Origin: Parvibaculum sp. | GTDB lineage: Bacteria > Pseudomonadota > Alphaproteobacteria > Parvibaculales > Parvibaculaceae | Length of the DNA: 64,000 nt | Assembly: GCA_031291615.1 (NCBI GenBank) | Contig: JARLIS010000010.1 | Location: 1-64,000, forward strand | Direction: 5' to 3' | In this document: positions 15,907 through 24,184 of the stretch, one piece after another | Layout of the letters: each line of letters begins with the position of its first letter | Position numbering within the stretch: the first letter of the stretch is position 1 | Notes under the pieces: generated by a model | Told to the model about the DNA's origin: nothing | Seen by the model: only the letters and a program-made list of their open reading frames with translations | Database searches by the model: none | Program-made: the position numbers and the translations under genes

Positions 15907-16898
15907 TGCGCGCCCCTCGCGATCTCCTGATCAATCTCGGCCTTGCCGCGCTCGTCGCGCTGCTCTTTCTCGCCTCGGTCTATGTCGGGCGCGGCGGCGA
16001 ACTTCTGACCGGCAAGCTCGCCGCCCTCGATGCGACCGACCGCCAGCTCGCAAGGCTGATATTGGAAGAGGTGCGCCTGCCGCGCGCGCTGCTCGGCCTG
16101 CTTGTCGGCGGAACGCTCGGCCTCACCGGCGCAGCGCTTCAGGGCCTGCTGCGCAATCCGCTGGCCGAGCCCGGCCTCATCGGTGCATCGAGCGGCGCGG
16201 CGCTCGGCGCCGTCCTCGTTTTCTATTTCGGCCTTGCGACGGCGACGCTGGTCCCGCTCGGCGGCGTTGCGGGCGCCTTCGCCGCGCTCGGCATTCTCTA
16301 TCTCCTCGCCGGACGAAATCCCTCGATCGCCACCATCATTCTCGCCGGCGTCGCCATTTCGGCCTTCGCCTCGGCGCTGACCTCGCTCGCCCTGAGCCTC
16401 GCCGCCTCGCCCTATGCCGTCTACGAAATCATCTTCTGGCTGCTCGGCGCCTTCACCGACCGCAGCATGCAGCAGGTCTGGCTCGTCCTGCCTTTCATCC
16501 TCGTCGGCGGCGTCCTTGTCGCGACTTCAGCGCGCGGGCTCGACGCCCTGACGCTCGGCGAAGACACGGCGGCAAGCCTCGGCTTCAACCAGACCTCGCT
16601 GAAGCTCCGGGTGATACTCGGCACCGGCCTCGCGGTCGGCGCATCCGTTTCCGTCACCGGCGTCATCGGCTTTGTCGGGCTTGTCGTGCCGCATCTGATG
16701 CGTCCCTTCTTCGGTCACGAGCCGGGGCGGCTTCTTCTGCCGAGCGCGCTTGCCGGCGCGGCGCTTGTGCTTGCCGCCGATCTGCTGGTGCGCCTGCCGG
16801 TCGACGGACCCGAGCCGAAGCTCGGCGTCGTCACCTCGCTCATCGGCGCGCCCTTCTTCCTCTGGCTCATCCTGCGCACGCGGCGGGAGGCGGATTGA
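15906..16898 (+). CDS. FecCD/BtuC-type ABC transporter permease
   Basis: Inner-membrane permease of 330 residues with about ten hydrophobic segments. Family phrases include VRLPRALLGLLVGGTLGLTG, ALQGLLRNPLAEPGLIGAS (coupling and periplasmic region) and GFVGLVVPHLMRPFFGHEP. These are hallmarks of iron-chelate/vitamin B12 importers. The start ATG at 15906 shares its A with the stop TGA of the binding-protein gene, and its own stop shares a base with the ATPase start. A frame from TTG 15903 is also open but less likely. Confidence 0.94.
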   Translation: MRAPRDLLINLGLAALVALLFLASVYVGRGGELLTGKLAALDATDRQLARLILEEVRLPRALLGLLVGGTLGLTGAALQGLLRNPLAEPGLIGASSGAALGAVLVFYFGLATATLVPLGGVAGAFAALGILYLLAGRNPSIATIILAGVAISAFASALTSLALSLAASPYAVYEIIFWLLGAFTDRSMQQVWLVLPFILVGGVLVATSARGLDALTLGEDTAASLGFNQTSLKLRVILGTGLAVGASVSVTGVIGFVGLVVPHLMRPFFGHEPGRLLLPSALAGAALVLAADLLVRLPVDGPEPKLGVVTSLIGAPFFLWLILRTRREAD

Positions 16899-17668
16899 TG
16901 CGCCTCCTCCTCGAAGGGCTTCATGCCTCGCTCGGCGGCGCGCGCGTGCTGCGCGGCCTCTCGCTCGACATGGCGGGGCCGAGCTTCGTCGGCCTCATCG
17001 GGCCGAACGGCGCGGGCAAGACGACGCTGGTGCGCGCGGTCGCAAACCTCATTCCCTTCGAGGGCCGGATTGAATTCGGCGGTGTTTCCGTGGCCGCGCT
17101 CCCGCCCGCCGAACGCGGACGGCGCATCGCCTATCTCGCGCAGAATGCCGACAGCCATTGGCCGCTCAGCGTCGAACGCCTGGTGGCGCTCGGCCGCCTG
17201 CCGCACCTCCAGCCCTTCCGCGCGCCCGCCGCTGCCGACGCGGCGGCGATTGCCCGCGCGATGAAGTCCGCCGACGTCGCCCGCTTCGCCGCGCGCGACG
17301 TGCTGGCGCTGTCGAGCGGCGAGCGCGCGCGTGTGCTGCTTGCCCGCGCGCTGGCGGTCGAGGCGCCGCTCCTGCTGGTGGACGAACCCGTCGCCTCGCT
17401 CGATCCTTATCACCAGATCGGCGTCATGGAGGTCCTGCGCGCTTATGCGCGCGAGGGCCGCATGGTCGTCGCCGTGCTTCACGACCTGTCGCTCGCCGCG
17501 CGCTATTGCGACCGGCTGGTGCTGATCGACAATGGCCGCCTCCATGCCGAAGGCACGCCGGCGGAAGTCCTGACGCGCGAAAATCTCCGCGCCGTCTATC
17601 GCGTCGGAGCCGATATCGGCGGCGAAGGCGCAACCTTCCACGTCACGCCGACTTCGCGGACCGAATAG
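16898..17668 (+). CDS. ABC transporter ATP-binding protein (FecE/BtuD type)
   Basis: Cytoplasmic ATPase of 256 residues that powers the FecCD-type permease encoded just upstream. It has Walker A GPNGAGKTT, a Q-loop (YLAQNA), signature LSSGERARV (an SSGE variant of the usual LSGGE), Walker B LLLVDEPVASLD and the H-loop VLHDLS. The start ATG overlaps the permease stop by one base. It ends 22 bases before a strong hairpin pair. The signature with Ser instead of the first Gly is a known variation and should still be active. Confidence 0.94.
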   Translation: MRLLLEGLHASLGGARVLRGLSLDMAGPSFVGLIGPNGAGKTTLVRAVANLIPFEGRIEFGGVSVAALPPAERGRRIAYLAQNADSHWPLSVERLVALGRLPHLQPFRAPAAADAAAIARAMKSADVARFAARDVLALSSGERARVLLARALAVEAPLLLVDEPVASLDPYHQIGVMEVLRAYAREGRMVVAVLHDLSLAARYCDRLVLIDNGRLHAEGTPAEVLTRENLRAVYRVGADIGGEGATFHVTPTSRTE

Positions 17669-17690
17669 GCGAGGTGCGTCGCTGAACGTC

Positions 17691-17774
17691 ACGGCCCGAT
17701 TCAGGCGGGCCGTCCATGTCTGCCTGACGCGACCCCCTGAAAACGCTCATGCCCCGGACAAGCCGGGGCATGAG
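17691..17774. terminator. two hairpins, probable bidirectional terminator
   Basis: The first stem is ACGGCCCG / CGGGCCGT (17691-17698, 17706-17713). The second is a perfect 12-bp stem CTCATGCCCCGG / CCGGGGCATGAG (17746-17757, 17763-17774) with a 5-base loop. They fill the space between the convergent ABC ATPase and ferritin-like genes. The sequence style (GTCA + GC-rich hairpin) matches other dispersed repeats in the window. There is no T-run on either side. Confidence 0.6.
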
Positions 17775-17805
17775 ACGGAAGTGAATGAAGGCGGGAAGGT
17801 GTGCT

Positions 17806-18921
17806 TCAGTCCGCCGCGACGTAGTTCCCGACCTTCTGGCCGAAATTGACGGTCTTCAGATACTCGATGCCCTTCTCGGCAATCGCGTCGCCCACCATCT
17901 CGTCGCCTTCGCCCTTGAGCTCGTCCATGTCCACATAGACGGCATAGAAGGCCTTGGTGCGCTCGGTGATGATGCCGCCCTTCAGCAGCGTCTTGATCAG
18001 CACGCGGAAAATATTGGTGCTGCTCGCCATCGCCTTGCGCCGCACTTCGTTGGTGCGCGCCTTGATGAGCTGGTCCTGCACTTCCTGCCAGTCGAGGCCG
18101 AAGCGCGCATACATGTACTTCTTCTGCTCGGGGCTGCCGAGGTTGAAGAGCAGGGTCTGGAAGCAGGTCGCCGCCCAGTCCTCGATGCGGTTGCGCTCTT
18201 CGTCGTTGAGCTTGGGGATCGTGCGGTCGGCCCAGATCTTGCCGAACTTGTGGTGGAAGGCCTCGTCCGTCATCACGAGCTGGCAGAGGTGGCGCAGCAG
18301 CGGATCGTTCGACACCGTATAGAGCGAGGCGAAGGCGCCCATGGCGAGACCTTCGACCAGCATCTGCATGCCGACGATCTTCTTGTAGACCTCGGGCGCC
18401 AGAACCATTTCCGTCAGCAGGTTGCCGAGCGTCGGGCCGACGGGGTAGGGCTTGCCCCAGCGCGCTTCGATGTATTTGGCAAAGCCCGTCACATGGCGCG
18501 CTTCCTCGCGCGTCTGGTTCGCCGCATATTCCTGCGCGCCCGGATCCTTCAGGATGTGGCAGAGCGAGGCCGACAGCGCCAGCGCGCCCGCTTCGCCGTG
18601 CAGGATCGAGGACAGCATCCAGCGCGCGCTTTCATTGGCGAACTCGATCTTCTGCTGCTCGGTCAGCTTCTCGGCCAGCGGAAGCTGCAATTCCAGAACC
18701 TGCTGGAAGGGAACGATCGGCGTCGTCGTCATGTCGAAGGGCTGGGTGAAGTCGATATACTTCTTGTCGAGCGGGTCCCAGAAATGGTCGTGCGTCGCCG
18801 AGATGATCTTGTCGAAGGCGGTCGAGCGGTTGTTGTAGCGGTCGACCTGCATCATCGCCGGAAAATCGTCGGGCGCGACGGCGTCATAGGCGGCATCTTT
18901 TGTGATGTCGGTGGAAGTCAT
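17806..18921 (-). CDS. ferritin-like diiron protein of unknown function
   Basis: A 371-residue mostly helical protein with two sets of carboxylate-bridged diiron motifs. These are Glu in SSILHGEAGALAL with EEARH in QTREEARHVTG, and Glu in MQMLVEGLAMG with DEAFHH in VMTDEAFHHKFG. The frame is open up to 19044, but ATG 18921 is directly behind GAGGAGAGGACG. The pattern fits the ferritin-like superfamily (N-oxygenases such as AurF, or R2-like oxidases), yet no named family is recognised with confidence. No signal peptide is seen, so it is cytoplasmic. An IclR-type regulator gene lies 170 bases upstream on the same strand, which suggests inducible catabolic or detoxifying expression. Confidence 0.85.
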   Translation of the reverse strand: MTSTDITKDAAYDAVAPDDFPAMMQVDRYNNRSTAFDKIISATHDHFWDPLDKKYIDFTQPFDMTTTPIVPFQQVLELQLPLAEKLTEQQKIEFANESARWMLSSILHGEAGALALSASLCHILKDPGAQEYAANQTREEARHVTGFAKYIEARWGKPYPVGPTLGNLLTEMVLAPEVYKKIVGMQMLVEGLAMGAFASLYTVSNDPLLRHLCQLVMTDEAFHHKFGKIWADRTIPKLNDEERNRIEDWAATCFQTLLFNLGSPEQKKYMYARFGLDWQEVQDQLIKARTNEVRRKAMASSTNIFRVLIKTLLKGGIITERTKAFYAVYVDMDELKGEGDEMVGDAIAEKGIEYLKTVNFGQKVGNYVAAD

Positions 18922-19047
18922 CGTCCTCTCCTCATCCTCGAAGCGCTCGCCTGCGGGCGATGCGCGGCATCCTCCGGCGCGGGGGCGCGCCATCCTCCCG
19001 GATAATTTGCGCCACATTCGACTGCGGCCAAATCTCAATCGCAATAT

Positions 19048-19066
19048 CGTTTGAAAATAGCAAACG
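19048..19066. promoter_or_regulatory. inverted repeat upstream of the diiron gene (possible IclR operator)
   Basis: CGTTTG and CAAACG (19048-19053 and 19061-19066) are separated by seven AT-rich bases. They lie in a distinctly AT-rich patch 127-145 bases upstream of the diiron gene start and just behind the IclR gene. Position and symmetry suit an operator for the neighbouring regulator, but no IclR consensus is established for this subgroup. Confidence 0.35.
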
Positions 19067-19091
19067 GTAAAAACCGCAGAAATCCGCCGTT

Positions 19092-19865
19092 TCAGGCGGC
19101 TTCGTCCGGATTTCGCATCTGTTTGCCGATTTCGGCGGCGAGCGCCAGCAGGGTCGGCAGCGTTTCCTTCGCCCGCGCCTCCGACAGCCGGTTCGACGGG
19201 CCAGTGACGGCGAGCGCAAAGCGCGACAATCCCGGATTGGCGAAAATCGGTACGGCGAGCGTCGCGCTCGCCGCGTCGAACTCGCCCTGCTCGTAGCGGT
19301 AGCCGTCGGCAAGAATGCGCTCGGAGAGATCGAAAAGCGCGCGCAGCGTCCTGGGCGTCTTCGAAGTCAGCGCCTTGGGCGGATGATCGCGATAGATCGC
19401 CTGCACGAAGGCCCGCTCGCGATAGGCGAGAAGCACCTGTCCCGCGCCGCAGGCATGCGCGTCCATGCGCGGCAGCTTGATGAGCGCATCGGCGCCGAGA
19501 TTGACCGCATGGGCCGGGTCGATGACGAGCGCCTGCGTGCCGTCGAGCACCGACAGATAGGCCGTCTCGCCGATGGCGCTGCTCGCCCTCAGAAACATGC
19601 CCCGCGCCGCATGGCTGAGCGTCGCCATCAGCGTCACCCGGTCGGCGACGCGGAAAATCTTGTGGCCGAGCGTATAGCGTCCGTCCTCGGCGTCCTTGCG
19701 CACATAGCCGTGGCGCACCAGCACGGCGAGATGGCCGAACACGGTCGAGCGGTTCAGACCCTCGGCCCTGGCGATCTCCGCCAGGCTCATCGGCCGCCTC
19801 TCCCGCGAGAGGCGCTCGATCAGCGCGAGCGCCTTGTCGAGCGAGCTGTTTTCATATTGCGCCAT
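19092..19865 (-). CDS. IclR family transcriptional regulator
   Basis: A 257-residue DNA-binding regulator. The N-terminal winged helix-turn-helix (about residues 5-65) contains MSLAEIARAEGLNRSTVFGH, and the C-terminal effector domain shows DGTQALVIDP, LPRMDAHACGAGQVLLA and LAVTGPSNRLSEA, as in the IclR effector fold. It is co-directional with and upstream of the ferritin-like diiron gene, so that gene is its likely target. The divergent CPA2 antiporter gene starts 89 bases away on the other side. The effector is unknown. Confidence 0.94.
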   Translation of the reverse strand: MAQYENSSLDKALALIERLSRERRPMSLAEIARAEGLNRSTVFGHLAVLVRHGYVRKDAEDGRYTLGHKIFRVADRVTLMATLSHAARGMFLRASSAIGETAYLSVLDGTQALVIDPAHAVNLGADALIKLPRMDAHACGAGQVLLAYRERAFVQAIYRDHPPKALTSKTPRTLRALFDLSERILADGYRYEQGEFDAASATLAVPIFANPGLSRFALAVTGPSNRLSEARAKETLPTLLALAAEIGKQMRNPDEAA

Positions 19866-19953
19866 AAGGAATTCTTACCAGCCCGCGGCCTATGCTGCGA
19901 GGGCCTCATCGGCAATTATAGGCAAACTTCGAATCGGGCGGTCGCCGGACGCA

Positions 19954-21249
19954 ATGGAAGAAACCCTCAACCTCAATTCCGTCACCCTGCTGATCGTGAT
20001 TGCGCTTGCCTGCGGCCTGGTGCTGATCCGCCTGCGCCAGCCGGCCATCGTCGGTTATATTCTGGCGGGCGTCGTGCTCGGGCCGCATGGCTTCGGCCTC
20101 GTCCACAATGCCGAGGGCATCGACTTCTTCGCCGAGCTTGGGCTGCTTCTCCTTCTTTTCATCGTCGGCCTCGAACTGAGCCTCCAGAATTTCCGCCTCG
20201 TCTACAAGGTGGCCTTGCTCTGCGCCGCGCTTCAATCGGCCGTCGCCATCGGCCTCACATGGGCGCTCGGTTCGCTTCTCGGCTGGAGTTTCGAAACCTC
20301 GCTGATCCTCGGCTTCGTGCTGGCGCTTTCCTCCACCGCTGTCGGCATCAAGATGCTTCAGGAAATCGGCGAGATGGATTCGGACGCCGGCCGCATCACC
20401 ATGGGCGTCCTCGTCGCGCAGGATCTGCTCGTGATCCCGATGCTCGTCATGGCGCAATCGCTGGGCAGCGGCCCCGTCGCCGGGCTCGGTCTCACGCTTG
20501 CCCTGAAGCTATTCGGCGCGGTCGCGGTATTGGCGGGCGTCGCCATCGCGCTTACCCGGCGCGGCCGCATCGAATTGCCCTGGAGCAATTATCTCCGCTC
20601 GCATGGGGAACTCGCGCCCCTCGCCAATCTCGGCTTCTGCTTCGTCTTCGCCTCGCTGTCGGGCTATGTCGGCCTGTCGCCGTCCTACGGCGCTTTTCTC
20701 GCCGGCCTCATTCTCGGCGCCTCGACCGACCGCCGCTCCGCCTTCTTCATGGTCGCGCCGATGCAGAGCGTTCTGCTTATGGTTTTCTTTCTCTCCATCG
20801 GCCTGCTGATCGACCTGAACTTCGTCCTCGCCCATCTCCTGACGGTGCTCTTCCTCGTCTTCGTCGTGCTGATCGCAAAGACGGCGGCGAACATCACCAT
20901 CCTGAACATGCTCGGCGAATCCTGGGACAGGGCTTTCATCTCGGGCCTCGTCATGGCCCAGATCGGCGAGTTCTCATTCGCGCTCGCCAAGGCGGGTCTC
21001 GATTCCGGCGCCTTCGACCGCAGCGCCTATCAGCTCGCTCTGTCGGTCATCGCCTTCAGCCTGATCCTCAGCCCCTTCTGGCTCATCACCGCGCGACGCT
21101 TCCACGAGCAGGGCCAGTTGCAGCTGACCGGCATCATCCCGACATTCGAAAGCATCTATCCCGCCGCCTTCCGCGCCATGCGCAAAGCGGGCGCGTCCGC
21201 GCGCGCCGTCGCGGCGCGTCTGCTGCGCCGCAGGCCCGAACGGGATTGA
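19954..21249 (+). CDS. monovalent cation:proton antiporter, CPA2 family (KefB-like membrane domain)
   Basis: A 431-residue integral membrane protein with about twelve spans. CPA2 features are LRQPAIVGYILAGVVLGPHG, LLLLFIVGLELS, ALSSTAVGIKML and GVLVAQDLLVIP (the Gln-Asp ion-binding pair). KefB/KefC normally carry a C-terminal TrkA-N NAD-binding domain; here the protein ends soon after the last span, so it is a membrane-only form that may be regulated differently. ATG 19954 (MEETLNLNS) is preferred; the frame is open further upstream, but that part overlaps the IclR start and lacks hydrophobic or family features. Likely exchanges K+ or Na+ for H+. Confidence 0.88.
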   Translation: MEETLNLNSVTLLIVIALACGLVLIRLRQPAIVGYILAGVVLGPHGFGLVHNAEGIDFFAELGLLLLLFIVGLELSLQNFRLVYKVALLCAALQSAVAIGLTWALGSLLGWSFETSLILGFVLALSSTAVGIKMLQEIGEMDSDAGRITMGVLVAQDLLVIPMLVMAQSLGSGPVAGLGLTLALKLFGAVAVLAGVAIALTRRGRIELPWSNYLRSHGELAPLANLGFCFVFASLSGYVGLSPSYGAFLAGLILGASTDRRSAFFMVAPMQSVLLMVFFLSIGLLIDLNFVLAHLLTVLFLVFVVLIAKTAANITILNMLGESWDRAFISGLVMAQIGEFSFALAKAGLDSGAFDRSAYQLALSVIAFSLILSPFWLITARRFHEQGQLQLTGIIPTFESIYPAAFRAMRKAGASARAVAARLLRRRPERD

Positions 21250-21312
21250 TCCGCCGGCGGGCCGCGCGCGTATCAAGTCCGCGCATCGTTCCTTCATTCA
21301 TTGTAGAAATTC

Positions 21313-22749
21313 ATGGCCGTCATCGTCTGGTTCCGCCGGGATTTGCGGATGGCGGACAATCCCGCCCTCGCTGCCGCCGCCGCTTCGGGCGAGCCGGTGG
21401 TCCCACTCTATCTGCATGACGAAGCGGCCGCGCCGGGCGCCGCCTCGCGCTGGTGGCTGCATGGAAGTCTCGAGGCGCTTGCGCGCGATCTCGCAAGGCT
21501 CGGCGCGCCGCTTTTGCTCCGCCGCGGAAATCCCGCCGATGCGCTGCCGACGCTCGCGCGAGAGGTGGGCGCGAAAGCCATATTCTGGAACCGCTGCTAC
21601 GAACCGGCCGACATCGCCCGCGACAAGGCGCTGAAGGCCGATCTGTCCGCGAGCGGCATCGCCGTCAAAAGTTTCGGCGCCTCGCTTCTCGCCGAGCCAT
21701 GGGAGGTGAAGACGGCGGCGGGCGATCCCTACAAGGTCTTCACGCCCTTCTGGCGCACGCTTTCGGGCATGGAGATTGCCCGCCCGCTTCCCGCGCCGCG
21801 GGCTTTGCCGCCCGCGCCGCCGCTCCCCTCCGATGACCTCGCCGCGTGGAATTTTCGTCCCTCAAAGCCCGACTGGGCGTCCGGCCTGCGCGCCGCCTGG
21901 ACGCCGGGCGAGAAGGGCGCGGCCGCGCGCCTCGTCGGCTTTCTCGACGGGCCCGTCGCTGCTTACGCCGAAGCGCGGGATTATCCGGCGCGGGACGCCA
22001 CCTCGCGCCTCTCGCCGCATCTTCATTGGGGGGAGATTTCGCCGCGCCAGATCTGGCATGCGGCGAAGCTCCAAGCCGATGCGCATCCCGAAACGGCCTT
22101 GGGCGTCGCGGCCTTTCTGCGCGAGCTTGGCTGGCGCGATTTCTCGCACCACCTTCTCTATCACTGGCCGCACATGGCGGAGCGCGCCTGGAAGCCGGAA
22201 TTCGACCGCTTTCCCTGGATGCCCGACGACGCCCTGTTCCGCGCCTGGACGCGCGGGCGAACCGGCTACCCGATCGTCGATGCAGGCATGCGCGAGCTTT
22301 GGCAGACCGGCACGATGCATAACCGTGTGCGGATGATTGTCGCCTCCTTTCTCGTCAAGGACCTGATGATCGACTGGCGCGAAGGGGCGCGCTGGTTCGA
22401 GGACACGCTGGTCGACGCCGATCTCGCCAATAATCGCGGCGGCTGGCAATGGGTGGCGGGCTCCGGCGCCGACGCCGCACCCTTTTTCCGCATTTTCAAT
22501 CCGGTGACGCAAGGCGAGAAGTTCGACGCCGACGGCGAATATGTGCGCCGCTTCGTGCCCGAACTGGCGGCGCTCGATGTGCGCTTCATTCACAAGCCCT
22601 GGGAAGCTCCGCCGCTCGCGCTGGAAAGGGCCGGCATCGTGCTCGGCACAACCTACCCGTTGCCGATCGTCGATCACGCCATGGCGCGCGCCCGCGCGCT
22701 GGCGGCCTATGGCGGCATCAAGGGCAATGCCGGGCCGGTCGATGGCTGA
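21313..22749 (+). CDS. phrB: deoxyribodipyrimidine photolyase (class I CPD photolyase)
   Basis: A 478-residue light-driven DNA repair enzyme splitting cyclobutane pyrimidine dimers. The N-terminal alpha/beta antenna domain starts with IVWFRRDLRMADNPAL. The C-terminal FAD domain holds GYPIVDAGMRELWQTG, MHNRVRMIVASFLVKDL and NNRGGWQWVAGSGADA, the strongest family signature, with the Asp/Asn residues next to the flavin. Length is normal. The start ATG follows the CPA2 gene by 63 bases. It stands before a 14-bp inverted repeat. Confidence 0.96.
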   Translation: MAVIVWFRRDLRMADNPALAAAAASGEPVVPLYLHDEAAAPGAASRWWLHGSLEALARDLARLGAPLLLRRGNPADALPTLAREVGAKAIFWNRCYEPADIARDKALKADLSASGIAVKSFGASLLAEPWEVKTAAGDPYKVFTPFWRTLSGMEIARPLPAPRALPPAPPLPSDDLAAWNFRPSKPDWASGLRAAWTPGEKGAAARLVGFLDGPVAAYAEARDYPARDATSRLSPHLHWGEISPRQIWHAAKLQADAHPETALGVAAFLRELGWRDFSHHLLYHWPHMAERAWKPEFDRFPWMPDDALFRAWTRGRTGYPIVDAGMRELWQTGTMHNRVRMIVASFLVKDLMIDWREGARWFEDTLVDADLANNRGGWQWVAGSGADAAPFFRIFNPVTQGEKFDADGEYVRRFVPELAALDVRFIHKPWEAPPLALERAGIVLGTTYPLPIVDHAMARARALAAYGGIKGNAGPVDG

Positions 22750-22754
22750 AAAGT

Positions 22755-22837
22755 CGAGAGCCGGAATCCGGGGGCCCAAACCCAGGGGGCAATCGGTGGG
22801 GGCCGATGTAAGGCTCAGGGCATGATTCCGGCTCTCG
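22755..22837. repeat. 14-bp inverted repeat with 55-base loop
   Basis: CGAGAGCCGGAATC (22755-22768) and its exact complement GATTCCGGCTCTCG (22824-22837) bracket a G-rich 55-base loop. The element fills the space between the convergent photolyase and methyltransferase genes. It could be a long stem-loop acting as a terminator for both genes, or a small mobile or relic element with terminal inverted repeats. No target duplication could be recognised. Confidence 0.6.
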
Positions 22838-22882
22838 CAGTGTCTACGAAGCCTCGCCCCGCCCGGATCACCGCATGAAATA

Positions 22883-23647
22883 TCAGCGGCTCGCGAGAAA
22901 ATGGCTGAAAAGCGCAAGGCTGGCCGCGACTGTCGCATTGAGGGATTCGACCGCGCCCGTCATCGGCACCGCCAGCCGTTTGACCTTCAATCCGGCCGGC
23001 AAGCCCTTGCCTTCCTCGCCGAGAACGAGCCTTAGCGCCTTCGGCCAGACGAAGGCTCCCATGTCCTCGCCGCCCGCATCGAGCGCGAAGATCGGCCCCT
23101 GCGCCGCGTCGAGCGCCGCCCATGATGGCCCCCGCATCAATTCGAGTTCGAATTGCGCATTGGCGGCGGCCCGGAGCGCCTTGGGATGGAAAGGATGCGC
23201 CGCCTCTTCCATCAGCACGATGCGCCGTGCGCCGAAAGCCGCCGCGCTTCTGAAGAGCGCGCCGAGATTGGCCGGATCGCCCAGCGCGACGATGAGCTCG
23301 ATGCCGACGGGCGGGGCGGCAAGATCGGCTGTCGTCATCTCCGGCACCTTGCCCACAAGAAGCGGAAAGCCCGTGCCCGAAACGTCGAGCCTGTCGAAGA
23401 GCGAGCGGGTGACGCGAAAGCGGTCGATATGATCGGGGAGGGCAAGCCCCGCCGCTTCGCCCGGGTCGGCTGCGATCAGCGCATGGAACCGGCCGCCATG
23501 CCGCGCCAGCGCCTCCGGCACGGACTTCCGCCCGGCCAGCAGAAATTCGCCGTGCCTTTTGATTCCCCGCCCGTCGAGAATGTCGGCCCAGAGCTTGGCG
23601 CGCGGATTCTGCGGGCTCTCGATGACGCGCCAGATATCGCCGCTCAT
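22883..23647 (-). CDS. SpoU/TrmH-family RNA 2'-O-methyltransferase
   Basis: A 254-residue SPOUT-class methyltransferase, probably acting on rRNA or tRNA ribose with SAM. Motif 1 is seen as LGDPANLGALFRSAAAFGA, motif 2 as LVLGEEGKGLP, and motif 3 as VPMTGAVESLNATVAASLALF, where the Glu-Ser-Leu-Asn is the knot signature. An N-terminal RNA-binding region (ESPQNPRAKLWADI) resembles the L30e-like substrate-binding domain of RlmB-type enzymes. The target nucleotide cannot be assigned. Confidence 0.92.
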   Translation of the reverse strand: MSGDIWRVIESPQNPRAKLWADILDGRGIKRHGEFLLAGRKSVPEALARHGGRFHALIAADPGEAAGLALPDHIDRFRVTRSLFDRLDVSGTGFPLLVGKVPEMTTADLAAPPVGIELIVALGDPANLGALFRSAAAFGARRIVLMEEAAHPFHPKALRAAANAQFELELMRGPSWAALDAAQGPIFALDAGGEDMGAFVWPKALRLVLGEEGKGLPAGLKVKRLAVPMTGAVESLNATVAASLALFSHFLASR

Positions 23648-23788
23648 GTTCTGTTCCGGCTCTTACGGGAAAATCGAGCTCATATTTGGCGGTCTCGCCG
23701 CAGCCCGGCCAAATTATGCCGCTTTTTCGCCCGGATGCGAGCCCACAGTTGGAAAGAGATCGAAGGGGTGCGAATTCAGGAGGTTGAA

Positions 23789-24109
23789 ATGATGAACAAT
23801 GAAATGAAGAAGCCGGGGGCTGGCCGATCCGGCCGCAAGCTGTTGCTCGCCGCGCTCGGCGCCACGGCCTTGCTGTCGGGCTTCGCCGCCTCGCCCGCGC
23901 TGGCCGACCATTGGGACCGCCACTATCATCGCGGCTGGGATCGCCACACGCGCTACTATCATGGCCAGCCCTATGTCTATTACGTGCAGCCCGGCTATTA
24001 CGGACCGCCGCCCGCTTTTTATGGCCCGCCTTCGGTCTATTACGCGCCGCCGCCGCCGCCCGTTTACTACGGCCCGCCCTCGCTCAATATCGTGATCCCG
24101 ATCCGCTAG
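23789..24109 (+). CDS. small secreted Tyr/Pro-rich protein
   Basis: A 106-residue exported protein of unknown function. It has a basic N-terminus, a hydrophobic core (LLLAALGATALLSGFAA) and a likely signal peptidase site after ALA. The mature part begins with a His/Arg/Tyr-rich stretch and continues with repeats of the type YYGPP (three close copies) and a run of five prolines, ending in a hydrophobic LNIVIPIR. The start ATG is set by a perfect AGGAGG five bases upstream. Similar short YGPP-rich proteins are common in alphaproteobacterial envelopes, but no function is known. A perfect hairpin follows 42 bases downstream. Confidence 0.85.
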   Translation: MMNNEMKKPGAGRSGRKLLLAALGATALLSGFAASPALADHWDRHYHRGWDRHTRYYHGQPYVYYVQPGYYGPPPAFYGPPSVYYAPPPPPVYYGPPSLNIVIPIR

Positions 24110-24150
24110 GCCGCTTGCGGCTTGAACGCGGCGGGTTCGCATCAGACAAT

Positions 24151-24180
24151 CCTCCCCGTCCGGGCTGCCGGACGGGGAGG
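24151..24180 (+). promoter_or_regulatory. perfect hairpin covering the ribosome binding site of the next gene
   Basis: CCTCCCCGTCCGG (24151-24163) pairs perfectly with CCGGACGGGGAGG (24168-24180) around a GCTG tetraloop. The 3' arm contains the Shine-Dalgarno GGGGAGG of the serine hydrolase gene starting at 24185. It may be the terminator of the secreted-protein gene, but no T-run follows. If transcribed through, it would hide the ribosome binding site. Confidence 0.6.
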
Positions 24181-24184
24181 GAAG

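Noticed and set aside
15734-16897. Long frame reading into the ABC ATPase gene from upstream
   Set aside because: The part before 16898 overlaps the binding-protein and permease genes and is Arg/Ala-rich shadow; the ATPase starts at the coupled ATG 16898.
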